Of a DNA stretch of 30,437 nt, positions 22,671 through 30,382 are shown in pieces; position 1 is the stretch's first letter; each line of letters begins with the position of its first letter. Source of the DNA: CAYPKW01 sp964411425 (GTDB lineage: Bacteria > Pseudomonadota > Alphaproteobacteria > Dongiales > Dongiaceae); NCBI GenBank assembly GCA_964411425.1, contig CAYPKW010000027.1, positions 1 to 30,437 on the forward strand, in the 5' to 3' direction. The notes beneath the pieces are model-generated. The model did no database searches. It was not told the origin of the DNA and saw only the letters and a list, made by a program, of their open reading frames with translations. The position numbers and the translations under genes are program-made.

Positions 22671-23510
22671 TCAGAGTTTCGGGTCGAAGCCCTGCAGCAG
22701 CTCGGCCACCGCCGGTGCGGCGCGCGTGTTCAGCATGCCGACCACGTGGTAGCCGCTGTCGACGTGGTGCACCTCGCCGGTGACGCCCTGTGCCAGATCG
22801 CTCAGCAGATAGAGCGCGGCCCCTCCCACCTGCTCGATGGAGACGTTGCGCTGCAACGGCGAGTTCAGCTCGTTCCATTTCAGGATGTAGCGGAAGTCGC
22901 CGATGCCGGACGCGGCCAGCGTCTTGATCGGCCCGGCCGAGATGGCGTTGACGCGGATCCCGCGATGGCCCAAATCGGCGGCGAGGTAGCGCACGCTCGC
23001 CTCGAGCGCGGCCTTGGCGACGCCCATGACGTTGTAGTGCGGCACGACCCGCTCCGCCCCGTAATAGGTGAGGGTGAGCAGGCTGCCGCCCTCCTTCATC
23101 AGCCGCACCGCCCGCTGAGAGACCGCGGTGAACGAGTAGCAGGACAGGTCGAGGGTGAGCGCGAAGTTGCGCCGGGTGGTGTCGAGATACTGGCCCTTCA
23201 ACTCCTCCTTGTCGGAGAAGGCGATGGCGTGGACCAGGAAATCGATGCCGCCCCAGGCCTTCTCCACCGCCGCGAAGGCGGCGTCGATGCTGGCGTCCTC
23301 GCCCACGTCGCACGGCACCACGAGCTCGGAGCCCAACGAGCGGGCCAGCGGCAATACGCGCTTGGCCAACGCTTCGCCTTGGTAGGTCAAGGCGAGTTGC
23401 CCCCCCGCGGCGGCGAGCGCGCGGGCGATGCCCCAGGCGATGGAACGCTCGTTGGCGACGCCCATGACCAGGCCGCGCCTGCCGGCCATCAGCCCGCGGT
23501 CATCGCCCAT
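22671..23510 (-). CDS. fabI: Enoyl-[acyl-carrier-protein] reductase (NADH)
   Basis: A 279-residue FabI, a divergent short-chain dehydrogenase that reduces trans-2-enoyl-ACP in the last step of fatty-acid elongation. The NAD-binding segment GLVMGVANERSIAWGIA (13-29) has the FabI-specific spacing, and the catalytic residues are Tyr149, Tyr159 and Lys166 in YYGAERVVPHYNVMGVAK. The C-terminus VTGEVHHVDSGYHVVGM is typical. I start at ATG 23510, with AGGGCG about seven nt upstream; the frame continues to 23546, and Met8 is another possible start. First gene of fabI-aroC-MFS, divergent from the oxygenase gene. Confidence 0.95.
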   Translation of the reverse strand: MGDDRGLMAGRRGLVMGVANERSIAWGIARALAAAGGQLALTYQGEALAKRVLPLARSLGSELVVPCDVGEDASIDAAFAAVEKAWGGIDFLVHAIAFSDKEELKGQYLDTTRRNFALTLDLSCYSFTAVSQRAVRLMKEGGSLLTLTYYGAERVVPHYNVMGVAKAALEASVRYLAADLGHRGIRVNAISAGPIKTLAASGIGDFRYILKWNELNSPLQRNVSIEQVGGAALYLLSDLAQGVTGEVHHVDSGYHVVGMLNTRAAPAVAELLQGFDPKL

Positions 23511-23635
23511 GCACGCGCCCTGTTCGAACGAATTGCCGGCCGGCATCCTACACGAACAGCGAGGCCGGTCAAACGTAGGCAGCCCGCCGGAGGCCGTGTT
23601 AAGGTGCGGGCGGGCGCAATCGGGGAGAGCGAGCC

Positions 23636-24370
23636 TTGGCAGTCGCCGGTTCCATTGCCGTGCAGGACTGGCCGCAGGAGGTGCTGCGGCGCGTCCGCGA
23701 CATTCCCGTGGCGGCCGATCCGTTCCCGCATTTTTACGGCGGCCCCGTGTTTCCGCCGGAGATGTACGAGCGCCTGCTCGAGATACTGCCGTCGCCCGAG
23801 GAAATGCCGGCCAGCAAGCAGGCGAGCAATCCTTATGGCGACCGCCGGATGTGCTGCCCCATCAATGGCGAAACCGTGCCGCGCATGGCGGCGGAACGCC
23901 GGCGCTTCTGGGCCGCGCTCCATGCTTTGTTGTGCGGGCCGGCGTTCATCGAGGCCGTCGTCGACAAGTACCGGCCGTTCGTGCTGGCCCGGTACGGGGG
24001 CGTGCCAAAGCTGCGCGGCCGCCTCGAGGTCTACGCGGACCTGGAGAACTACCAGATTCGCCCGCATACCGATGCCCCGCACAAGGCGTTCAATCTGCTC
24101 TTCTACTTGCCGCGCGACCGCTCGCGGGCCGAGCTCGGGACCGCGATCTATGCGCCCAAGGAGCCGTCGTTTCGGTCGGAGAAACCGACCCAGTTTCCGT
24201 TCGAGATGTTCGACAAGGTGCGCAGCTTCGACTATCTGCCCAATACCGTCTTCGGCTTCATGAAGACCGATCGCTCGTTTCACGGCCGCGATCCGGTGCC
24301 CGGCACCGGGACGCCGCGCTATATGCTGAACCTGGCGCTGCTGCTGCCGCACGAGGCCGGCGTGCGGTAG
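23636..24370 (+). CDS. 2-oxoglutarate/Fe(II)-dependent oxygenase-like protein
   Basis: A 244-residue protein starting at TTG 23636 behind GGGGAG. The iron-binding facial triad of the cupin-fold dioxygenases is visible as HTD at 144-146 within IRPHTDAPHKAFNLLFYLP, and a distal histidine at 216 in RSFHGRDPV. Arg228 in TPRYMLNL is the likely 2-oxoglutarate anchor. It would hydroxylate an unknown small-molecule or peptide substrate. The 3' 52 bp overlap the end of a sulfotransferase gene on the other strand. The N-terminal phrase DPFPHFYGGPVFPPEMYERL resembles other uncharacterised oxygenases of this group, often found near sulfotransferases and glycosyl transferases; that association is from memory and not proof. 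Confidence 0.8.
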   Translation: MAVAGSIAVQDWPQEVLRRVRDIPVAADPFPHFYGGPVFPPEMYERLLEILPSPEEMPASKQASNPYGDRRMCCPINGETVPRMAAERRRFWAALHALLCGPAFIEAVVDKYRPFVLARYGGVPKLRGRLEVYADLENYQIRPHTDAPHKAFNLLFYLPRDRSRAELGTAIYAPKEPSFRSEKPTQFPFEMFDKVRSFDYLPNTVFGFMKTDRSFHGRDPVPGTGTPRYMLNLALLLPHEAGVR

Positions 24371-25467
24371 AACGCGAAGAAATCGTCGAGCTCGGCGGCG
24401 AGATAGTCGTTCATATAGGCGATGTCGTCGGGGCCGAGGTAATCGACGTAGCCGCCGACCTTGCCGCGACGCACCTTGAAGCTCTCCGGGTCGTTCTCGA
24501 TCCCGGGACGCAGTTCGGGCATGCCGAGCGCGTTCGTCTCCTCCAGCGCCCGCATGTTCTCGAAGGAGCCGAAGCGCACGGCGTCGTCTATGGCCGCCTC
24601 GCCATGGTCCGGCAGGCCGAGGGCGACGAGACAACGCCTGAATTCGCGCCCCGTGTCGGCGCGCAGGCCTTCGTACGTCATCAGGTGGAACGACCTCGGC
24701 ACCGCCCGCGCGGCGGCCCATACGTTGTAGAAGCGCACGACGCTGCGCAGGCCGCCGATGTCGCGCCTGATGAATTGCGACAGCGTGCCGTCGAATCCGT
24801 CATCGTAGGACCGCTCCTTGCCGCCGCGCCTGGTGAACTGGAAGTAGTTGGACACGACGACGTCGCGCGGATCGCGCACGAGAAATACGACCGTCCTCTC
24901 CGCGTACATCGACTTCTCCGCGCCGATCTCGCCGTAGGGCCGGTGTTGCGGCCTGTCGTCGGAACTGAAGTCGACGGCCGGCAGGCCGGAATCGCTCCGC
25001 GTGACGCGGAAGATGTCCAGGATCTCACCGGCCCGTCCGCGCAGGAGATAGCGGCCGAGCATGGCACGCAGCCAGGTTCGGCCGCATTTGGGATAGGAAA
25101 TGACAAAACTGTCGGTTTGGGAGAACCTTCTGAAATCGCGCAGCCGCCACTCCCGGGTCGAGAGCCAGTCCGTCTGCCCGCGCTGGCGCGCGACGGCCGC
25201 ATGATAGTCGTGCAGGTCTACCTCCGGGCGAAGCCGGGTGGCACACTCGACCGCGGCTTTGGCCGCCGCCGCATCGCCCGCCCGGTAGCGCAGCAGGCCG
25301 CGCAGGTAGAGCGCGTCGAATTGCTCGGGATCGCGGCGCAGCAGCTCGTCGCACACGAGGCCCGCCTCGCGGTAGCGGCCGCCCCAGTAGAGACTGTAAG
25401 CCGCGGCCACCGCCTTCTCATGCGAAAAAGGTTCCTCGGCGGCCTCCATCTCGCCCTCGGCCGTCAT
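24319..25467 (-). CDS. TPR-like N-terminus fused to PAPS-dependent sulfotransferase
   Basis: A 382-residue cytosolic protein. Residues about 15-95 are an alanine-rich helical region with TPR character (AYSLYWGGRYREAGLVCDEL then ALYLRGLLRYRAGDAAAAK). The rest is a sulfotransferase: the 5'-phosphosulfate loop SYPKCGRTWL (124-133), the 3'-phosphate element VRDPRDVVVSNY (197-208), and a C-terminal RRGKVGGYVDYL equivalent to the family RKGxxGxW motif. It would transfer sulfate from PAPS to an unknown acceptor hydroxyl. ATG 25467 overlaps the dnaJ stop by ATGA. The last 17 codons are antisense to the oxygenase gene and may be a recent extension of the reading frame. Confidence 0.87.
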   Translation of the reverse strand: MTAEGEMEAAEEPFSHEKAVAAAYSLYWGGRYREAGLVCDELLRRDPEQFDALYLRGLLRYRAGDAAAAKAAVECATRLRPEVDLHDYHAAVARQRGQTDWLSTREWRLRDFRRFSQTDSFVISYPKCGRTWLRAMLGRYLLRGRAGEILDIFRVTRSDSGLPAVDFSSDDRPQHRPYGEIGAEKSMYAERTVVFLVRDPRDVVVSNYFQFTRRGGKERSYDDGFDGTLSQFIRRDIGGLRSVVRFYNVWAAARAVPRSFHLMTYEGLRADTGREFRRCLVALGLPDHGEAAIDDAVRFGSFENMRALEETNALGMPELRPGIENDPESFKVRRGKVGGYVDYLGPDDIAYMNDYLAAELDDFFAFYRTPASCGSSSARFSI

Positions 25468-26354
25468 TCGATTCCGGTCTTGCGGCGCGGATTGTAGTCG
25501 CGCCCCTTCGCCCAGCGCTCGACGAACTCGGCCAACTCCGGGTCGACGCGATCCGGCAGCACCACCTTCAGCTTGACGTACTGGTCGCCGCGCGCGCCGG
25601 TCGCCCGATCGACGATCCCCTTGCCCTTGAGGCGCAGCACCGAGCCCGTGTTGGAGCCTTGCGGCACCTTGAGGGCGACCTTGCCCTCGAGCGTCGGCAC
25701 GGCGACCGAGGCGCCCAGCACGGCCTCGGGCAGGCTCACCGGCAGCTCGACGTGGATGTCGCGGCCCCGGCGGGTGAACAGGGGATGCGGCGCCACCTTC
25801 AACTCGACGAAGGCGTCGCCCGCGGGCGCGCCGCCGAAACCGGGCATGCCTTGGCCCTTGAGGCGCAGGCTCTGGCCGTCCTCGGCGCCCGGCGGGATCG
25901 TCACCTCGAGGGTCTTGTCGTCGGCGAGCGTCAGGCGCTTCTTGGCGCCCAACGCCACGTCGATGAAGTCGACGGTGACGGTGTATGACACGTCGGTTCC
26001 GCGCATACGCGCGCCGCGCCGGCCTTCGCCGAACAGGTCGGCGAAGATGCCTTGCGGCAGGTCTTCGAAGTTGAAGCCCTGGCGGCCGGCCTCGGCGCCC
26101 TGCGCGCGCCGCCGAAAGCCGTGCATCCGCTCGGCGCCGCCGGCATCGATCTCGCCGCGGTCGTAGCGCCGCCGCTGCACGGGATCGGACAGCAGGTCGT
26201 AGGCGGCCGTCGTCTCCTTGAACTGCTGTTCGACCTTGGCCTTGCCCGGATTGATGTCCGGGTGCAGCTTCTTGGCGAGCCTGCGGTACGCCTTCTTGAT
26301 GTCGTCCCGCGAGGCATTGCGCGGGACCTGCAGGACGTCGTACGGGTCCCTCAT
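25464..26354 (-). CDS. DnaJ-class co-chaperone (CbpA-like, no zinc finger)
   Basis: A 296-residue type II J-protein. The J domain (1-65) reads DPYDVLQVPRNASRDDIKKA with the HPD motif at 31-33. A Gly/Phe-poor linker (FNFEDLPQGIFADLFGEGRRG) follows, then two C-terminal beta domains (VTVDFIDVALGAKKRL, IPPGAEDGQSLRLKGQGMPG, HVELPVSLPEAVLGASV). The cysteine-rich zinc domain of DnaJ is absent, as in CbpA/DjlA-like DnaJ_C proteins. It stimulates DnaK ATPase and delivers substrates. The gene begins 34 nt after the lipoprotein stop and is coupled to the sulfotransferase. A dnaJ-like gene next to pdxH and fabI is common in alphaproteobacteria. Confidence 0.92.
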   Translation of the reverse strand: MRDPYDVLQVPRNASRDDIKKAYRRLAKKLHPDINPGKAKVEQQFKETTAAYDLLSDPVQRRRYDRGEIDAGGAERMHGFRRRAQGAEAGRQGFNFEDLPQGIFADLFGEGRRGARMRGTDVSYTVTVDFIDVALGAKKRLTLADDKTLEVTIPPGAEDGQSLRLKGQGMPGFGGAPAGDAFVELKVAPHPLFTRRGRDIHVELPVSLPEAVLGASVAVPTLEGKVALKVPQGSNTGSVLRLKGKGIVDRATGARGDQYVKLKVVLPDRVDPELAEFVERWAKGRDYNPRRKTGIE

Positions 26355-26388
26355 GCCGCCGGTCCGCGCCGTCGGCGCTGTCGCGCAC

Positions 26389-26856
26389 TCAGCCTACGAT
26401 GCGCCATGTCCCGTCCGGCTGGCGGCAGGCCGTGCCGACCGCGGTCTGGGTCCGGCCGTCGATGACGACGGCGGTCTGATATTCGCGACAATTGGTGCCG
26501 GACTGCTGATAGGTATTCGTGGGCGTGGTATAGCCGCTGTGTCCCGTATTGGGATTGTCCCAGCTCGAAGCCTGGCCGTCCGGATTGTATTCCAGCGCGC
26601 GCTGGGCGCTCTGCTCGGCCATGGCTTGATCCGCCCGGTCGAGCGAGGCGCCGATCTCGGCGCCGAGCCAACTGCCCAGCAAGGCGCCGGCCGCCGTCGC
26701 CACGATCTGGCCGGTGCCGTCGCCGATCTGGGAGCCGATGACGGCGCCCCCGACGCCGCCGATGATGGCGCCGCCGGTCTCCTTCGGACCGCTGCTCGAG
26801 GTGCAGCCCGCGGCGAGCGCAAGGGCGGCGATGGCAAGAATGCGAATGCTGTGCAT
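26389..26856 (-). CDS. Glycine-zipper lipoprotein (17-kDa antigen-like)
   Basis: A 155-residue exported protein with a lipoprotein signal: MHSIRILAIAALALAAGC, with lipobox Cys18. A glycine-zipper region follows (GGAIIGGVGGAVIGSQIG and AAGALLGSWLGAEIGASLD, residues about 28-72), then a Tyr/Asn/Thr-rich stretch and a C-terminal domain NCREYQTAVVIDGRTQTAVG with CRQPDGTWRIV, typical of the rickettsial 17-kDa surface antigen/RcnB-like outer-membrane lipoproteins. The start ATG 26856 has a perfect AAGGAGG Shine-Dalgarno; the much longer frame upstream is the antisense of pdxH. Probable outer-membrane or periplasmic structural role, unknown in detail. Confidence 0.88.
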   Translation of the reverse strand: MHSIRILAIAALALAAGCTSSSGPKETGGAIIGGVGGAVIGSQIGDGTGQIVATAAGALLGSWLGAEIGASLDRADQAMAEQSAQRALEYNPDGQASSWDNPNTGHSGYTTPTNTYQQSGTNCREYQTAVVIDGRTQTAVGTACRQPDGTWRIVG

Positions 26857-26935
26857 GATGTCCTCCTTACGGCCGACCTTCGGCGGCACGGTCTCCCGAA
26901 TGCGGTTAAGATTAGCCCAACCCGACGGCAATGGT

Positions 26936-26964
26936 AACATAGGCACGGTCATCGTCGCAGGCAA
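26936..26964 (-). promoter_or_regulatory. Promoter of the lipoprotein-dnaJ-sulfotransferase operon
   Basis: On the minus strand TTGCCT (26964-26959), a 17-nt spacer and TATGTT (26941-26936) give a reasonable sigma70 promoter in the 117-bp divergent gap with pdxH. The leader would be about 70 nt and ends with the strong AAGGAGG site before the lipoprotein ATG. Confidence 0.45.
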
Positions 26965-26973
26965 ACCTAGGTC

Positions 26974-27564
26974 ATGAGCGGCTCGGAACCACAGGACCCG
27001 ATCGCGCGGTTCGAGGCATGGTATGCCGAGGCGACGGCCAAGGAGCCATCCGACCCGAACGCGGCGGCGCTCGCCACCGTGGGCCCGGATGGACGGCCGT
27101 CGGCGCGCATGATGCTGCTCAAGGGAGTGGATGCCCGCGGCTTCGCCTTCTACACCAACTGCGAGAGCCGCAAGGGCCTGCAGCTTCAGGCCAACCTGCG
27201 GGCGGCCCTGTGCTTCCACTGGAAATCGCTGCAACGCCAAGTGCGCGTCGAGGGGCAGGTCGAGCAGGTGACACCGGCGGAAGCCGACGCCTATTTCGCC
27301 AGTCGGCCCCGCGCCGCCCAGATCGGCGCCTGGGCCTCCGCCCAGTCGCGCCCCATGGCCGGCCGCTACGAGCTCGAGAAGCGGGTCGCCCAATACACCG
27401 CGAAATTCGGCCTGGGCAAGATCGCCCGCCCGCCCTATTGGTCGGGATTCCGGGTCGTGCCGGAGATGATCGAGTTCTGGCAGGGCCGGCCATTCCGTTT
27501 GCACGACCGCATGGTCTATCATCGTCGTGACGGCGGTTGGGCGATCGAGCGGCTATATCCTTGA
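26974..27564 (+). CDS. pdxH: Pyridoxamine 5'-phosphate oxidase
   Basis: A 196-residue full-length PdxH, the FMN enzyme that oxidises pyridoxine or pyridoxamine 5'-phosphate to pyridoxal phosphate. Family landmarks are PNAAALATVGPDGRPSARMM (28-47), GFAFYTNCESRKGLQLQAN, ALCFHWKSLQRQVRVEGQVE, the segment SRPRAAQIGAWASAQSRPM, and the C-terminal FWQGRPFRLHDRM with RLYP at the very end, which contributes to PLP and FMN binding. Start ATG 26974 follows AGGTC with a weak ribosome site. It is divergent from the lipoprotein operon and followed 12 nt later by the cation transporter gene. Confidence 0.95.
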   Translation: MSGSEPQDPIARFEAWYAEATAKEPSDPNAAALATVGPDGRPSARMMLLKGVDARGFAFYTNCESRKGLQLQANLRAALCFHWKSLQRQVRVEGQVEQVTPAEADAYFASRPRAAQIGAWASAQSRPMAGRYELEKRVAQYTAKFGLGKIARPPYWSGFRVVPEMIEFWQGRPFRLHDRMVYHRRDGGWAIERLYP

Positions 27565-27576
27565 GGACCGCGAGGG

Positions 27577-28515
27577 ATGTCGATAGGAGCGGAGCACGTG
27601 GCGATCGAGGGTGCCGGGCGGGAGGCAGCCGCCGGCCGGCTGATGCGGCTTGCCACCTACGCTTCGGTGACGACGGCGGGCGTGCTGATCTGCGCTAAGT
27701 TCGCCGCCTATATCTCGACCGATTCGGTCAGCCTGCTGTCGACGCTCATCGATTCGCTGCTCGACGCGGCAGCGTCCCTGGTCAACTTGTTCGCCGTGCG
27801 CCAGGCGCTGTCGCCGGCGGACCGCGAGCACCGCTTCGGGCACGGCAAGGCCGAGGCGATCGCCGGCCTGGGCCAGGCGGCTTTCATCGCGGGGTCCGCC
27901 GCCTTCCTGCTGTTCGAGGTCGGCAACCGGCTGGTCAATCCGCAGACGCTGCACAACACCGCGGTCGGCATCCTCGTGATGGCGCTGTCCATCGTGCTGA
28001 CGCTTCTGCTGGTGACCTTTCAGCGCTACGTCATCCGCAAGACGGGCTCGCTCGCCATCCGCGCCGATGCCTTTCACTACGTGGGCGACGTGCTGGTCAA
28101 TGCCAGCGTCGTGGTGGCCCTTCTGTTGACGGCGCGGCTCGGCTGGCGCTACGCCGACCCCGTCTTCGGAGCGGGCATCGCGTGCTATATCCTGTTCACG
28201 GCCTGGTGGGTCGCGCGCGGCTCGCTCGACATGCTGATGGACCGCGAACTGCCCGACGCCGACCGCCGGCGCATCCGCGACATCGCGCTTGCCAACCCCT
28301 CGGTGCGCGCGCTGCACGATCTGCGCACCCGCACGTCCGGCCGCCATGCCTTCATCCAGCTTCACCTGGAGATGGACGGCGCCATGAGCTTGAGCGAGGC
28401 GCACCGGGTCTCCGACGCGGTCGAGGCCGAGCTGCTCGTGGCCTTTCCGGACGCCGAGGTGATCATTCACCAGGACCCCGCCGGCCTGCCGGAACCGCGA
28501 CCGGTGTACCGCTAG
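27577..28515 (+). CDS. Cation diffusion facilitator (FieF-like)
   Basis: A 312-residue inner-membrane metal/proton antiporter of the CDF family with six transmembrane segments (about 28-210) and a cytoplasmic C-terminal domain (VRALHDLRTRTSGRHAFIQLHLEMDG). The transport-site pattern is Asp59-x3-Asp63 (DSLLD) in helix 2 and His167-x3-Asp171 (HYVGD) in helix 5, the DD-HD set of Zn/Fe/Cd-type CDFs such as FieF. EHRFGHGKAEAIA is the conserved loop after helix 2. GAGGG precedes the ATG 27577 by a few bases. The stop TAG is made of the TA target and the first G of repeat copy 2; the sequence beyond the repeat also begins TAG, so the insertion left the protein unchanged. Confidence 0.93.
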   Translation: MSIGAEHVAIEGAGREAAAGRLMRLATYASVTTAGVLICAKFAAYISTDSVSLLSTLIDSLLDAAASLVNLFAVRQALSPADREHRFGHGKAEAIAGLGQAAFIAGSAAFLLFEVGNRLVNPQTLHNTAVGILVMALSIVLTLLLVTFQRYVIRKTGSLAIRADAFHYVGDVLVNASVVVALLLTARLGWRYADPVFGAGIACYILFTAWWVARGSLDMLMDRELPDADRRRIRDIALANPSVRALHDLRTRTSGRHAFIQLHLEMDGAMSLSEAHRVSDAVEAELLVAFPDAEVIIHQDPAGLPEPRPVYR

Positions 28516-28702
28516 TGGATCGACGCTAACAGATGAATCCCGAGCCTTTTTCCATTGTCACCCCGGACGAGCGAAGCGAGATCCGGGGTCCATATCGCCT
28601 GTGGCGCCATGGACCCCGGCTCGCGCGGCCATGCCGCTTGGCCGGGGTGACAACCGAAAGACGTCGCACGGGGTATCATCTGTCAGAGTCGCATCCGCTA
28701 GG
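28513..28702. repeat. MITE-like palindromic repeat, copy 2
   Basis: The element (28515-28698, 184 bp) is flanked by TA at 28513-28514 and 28699-28700 and matches copy 1 at 757-939 with about ten differences. Its inverted ends pair GTGGATCGACG with the complement of the right end GCGGATGCGAC, both continuing to ACAGATGA. The internal 95-bp palindrome (28557-28651) is intact, so the RNA can form a long hairpin downstream of the cation-transporter gene and may serve as its terminator. A short open frame across it (28533-28793) has no family resemblance and is not a gene. Confidence 0.8.
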
Positions 28703-28796
28703 AAAGACGCGGCTGATCCATGTCAGTGTCGCTGGCCGAGCGATTCAGGTTAGGATGGCTCTCGTCCGGCGGCGCCATCGCGAAGGAAGGTGATAC

Positions 28797-29624
28797 ATGA
28801 CCGTGCGCTCGATACTGGTGCTCAACGACGGCGGCGGCGGCCGGGAGGCGACGCTGACGACGGCGATGATCCTGGCGCGGGCGTTCGGCGCCCATCTCGA
28901 CGTGCTGCACGTGCGCGCCGACCCGGAGACCATGGTGCCCGTGGTGGGCGAGGCGATGACGGGCGCCATGGTCGAGCAGATGATGGAGGCCATGGCCCGC
29001 ACGGTCGAGGGCCGCGCCGCGAAGGCGCGCGCCTCCTTCGACGGCCTCGTGCAGCCGTCGGGCCTGCCGTCGGCCTGGCATGAGTTGACGGGGCGCGAGC
29101 CCGAGGTCGTCGCCGGCCTGGGGCGGACCAGCGATCTGGTCGTGGTCGGGCGGCCGAACGGCGAGAACGAAGGACCGATGGCGGCGACGCTGGACGCGGC
29201 CCTGTTCGACACCGGGCGGCCGGTCCTGGTGGCGTCCCACAAGGCGCCCGTCACTCTCGACGAGCGCGTTGCGCTGGCTTGGAACGGCAGCGCCCAGGCG
29301 GCGCGCGTCGTGGCCGGGGCGCTGCCGCTGCTCGCCCGGGCCAAGCAGGTCACCGTGCTGTCCGGCGGCGGCGCCGACCGCAAGGCGCCGGCGGCCCAGC
29401 TCTTGACATATCTCGCGCGCCACGGCATCGAGGCCCGGCACGAGACCTTCGATCCGGGCCAACACGCGGTCGGCAGGGCGCTGCTGGAGCGGGCCGGGCA
29501 ATTGCAAGCCGATCTACTGGTGATGGGCGCCTACGGCCACAGCCGGCTCAGGGAGATGATCCTCGGCGGGGCCACGCGCGAGGTGTTGGAGAAATCCGAC
29601 CTGCCGGTGCTGATGGCGCATTAG
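28797..29624 (+). CDS. Universal stress protein, two UspA domains
   Basis: A 275-residue cytoplasmic protein made of two Usp domains. The first (1 to about 145) has SILVLNDGGGG and DLVVVGRPNG with degenerate nucleotide-binding loops. The second (about 155-275) has VALAWNGSAQAARVV and the ATP-binding pattern GxxGxSxxxxxxxG in MGAYGHSRLREMILGGATRE, then VLEKSDLPVLMAH. Tandem Usp proteins of this type bind ATP and help survival under starvation, oxidative or hypoxic stress. GGAAGGTG sits at the right distance from ATG 28797. The following SDR gene starts one nucleotide after its stop, so the two are co-expressed. Confidence 0.92.
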   Translation: MTVRSILVLNDGGGGREATLTTAMILARAFGAHLDVLHVRADPETMVPVVGEAMTGAMVEQMMEAMARTVEGRAAKARASFDGLVQPSGLPSAWHELTGREPEVVAGLGRTSDLVVVGRPNGENEGPMAATLDAALFDTGRPVLVASHKAPVTLDERVALAWNGSAQAARVVAGALPLLARAKQVTVLSGGGADRKAPAAQLLTYLARHGIEARHETFDPGQHAVGRALLERAGQLQADLLVMGAYGHSRLREMILGGATREVLEKSDLPVLMAH

Positions 29625-29625
29625 C

Positions 29626-30369
29626 ATGGAGACGGCGCAGCGCAGGACCCTCGTCCTCACCGGGGCCAGCCGCGGCATCGGCCATGCGACGGTGAAGCGC
29701 TTCGCCGACGAGGGCTGGCGCATCCTCACCTGCAGCCGCGAGCCGGTGCCGGCCGACTGCCGGCGCGACCCGAACTGGACCCATCACGTCGTCGCCGACC
29801 TCGCCGATCCGGCCGGCGCCGGCCGTTTCATCGCCGAGGCGAGCGGGTTCATCGCCGACGGCCCGCTGCACGCGCTCGTCAATAACGCGGCCGTCTCGCC
29901 GAAGACGCCGTTCCGCGAGCGCCTCGGCTGCCTCAACGGCGACGTCGCGGGCTGGCGCGAGGTGTTCGAGCTCAACTTGTTCGCGCCCCTCTTGCTGGCC
30001 CGCGGCTTCGCCCAGGCGCTGCACCGCGGGCGCGGCTCGATCGTCAACGTGACCTCGATCGCCGGGCATGCGATCCATCCCTTCGCCGGCTCGGCGTACA
30101 GCACCTCGAAGGCGGCGCTCTCGGCGCTCACCCGCGAGCTGGCGGTGGAGTTCGCGGAGCTGGGCGTGCGGGTGAACGCGGTGGCGCCCGGCGAGATCGA
30201 GACCGACATGATCGGCCCGGAGTACGACGCCCTCATCCCGCGCATTCCGATGCACCGCATGGGCAAGCCGGAGGAGGTGGCGGCGGCCGTTTATCAGCTA
30301 TGCGGTTCGGATTTCGGCTACGTCACCGGCACCGAGATCTTCGTCACCGGCGGACAGCACCTTTATTGA
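29626..30369 (+). CDS. Short-chain dehydrogenase/reductase
   Basis: A 247-residue classical SDR. The cofactor motif TGASRGIG is at 12-19, NNAAV at 86-90, and the catalytic triad is Ser144 (NVTSIAG), Tyr158 and Lys162 (AYSTSKAA). GYVTGTEIFVTGGQHLY forms the C-terminus, as in FabG-like enzymes. Position 38-40 (SRE, after the second strand) suggests an NADP preference, an inference from Ser-Arg after the strand. The substrate is unknown. Translation is probably coupled to the universal stress gene (one-base gap between stop and ATG 29626). Confidence 0.92.
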   Translation: METAQRRTLVLTGASRGIGHATVKRFADEGWRILTCSREPVPADCRRDPNWTHHVVADLADPAGAGRFIAEASGFIADGPLHALVNNAAVSPKTPFRERLGCLNGDVAGWREVFELNLFAPLLLARGFAQALHRGRGSIVNVTSIAGHAIHPFAGSAYSTSKAALSALTRELAVEFAELGVRVNAVAPGEIETDMIGPEYDALIPRIPMHRMGKPEEVAAAVYQLCGSDFGYVTGTEIFVTGGQHLY

Positions 30370-30382
30370 AGGCGCGGCGCCG

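Noticed and set aside
28533..28793. 86-codon open frame across repeat copy 2.
   Set aside because: It runs through the palindrome of the mobile repeat and has no counterpart in copy 1 beyond the repeat itself.
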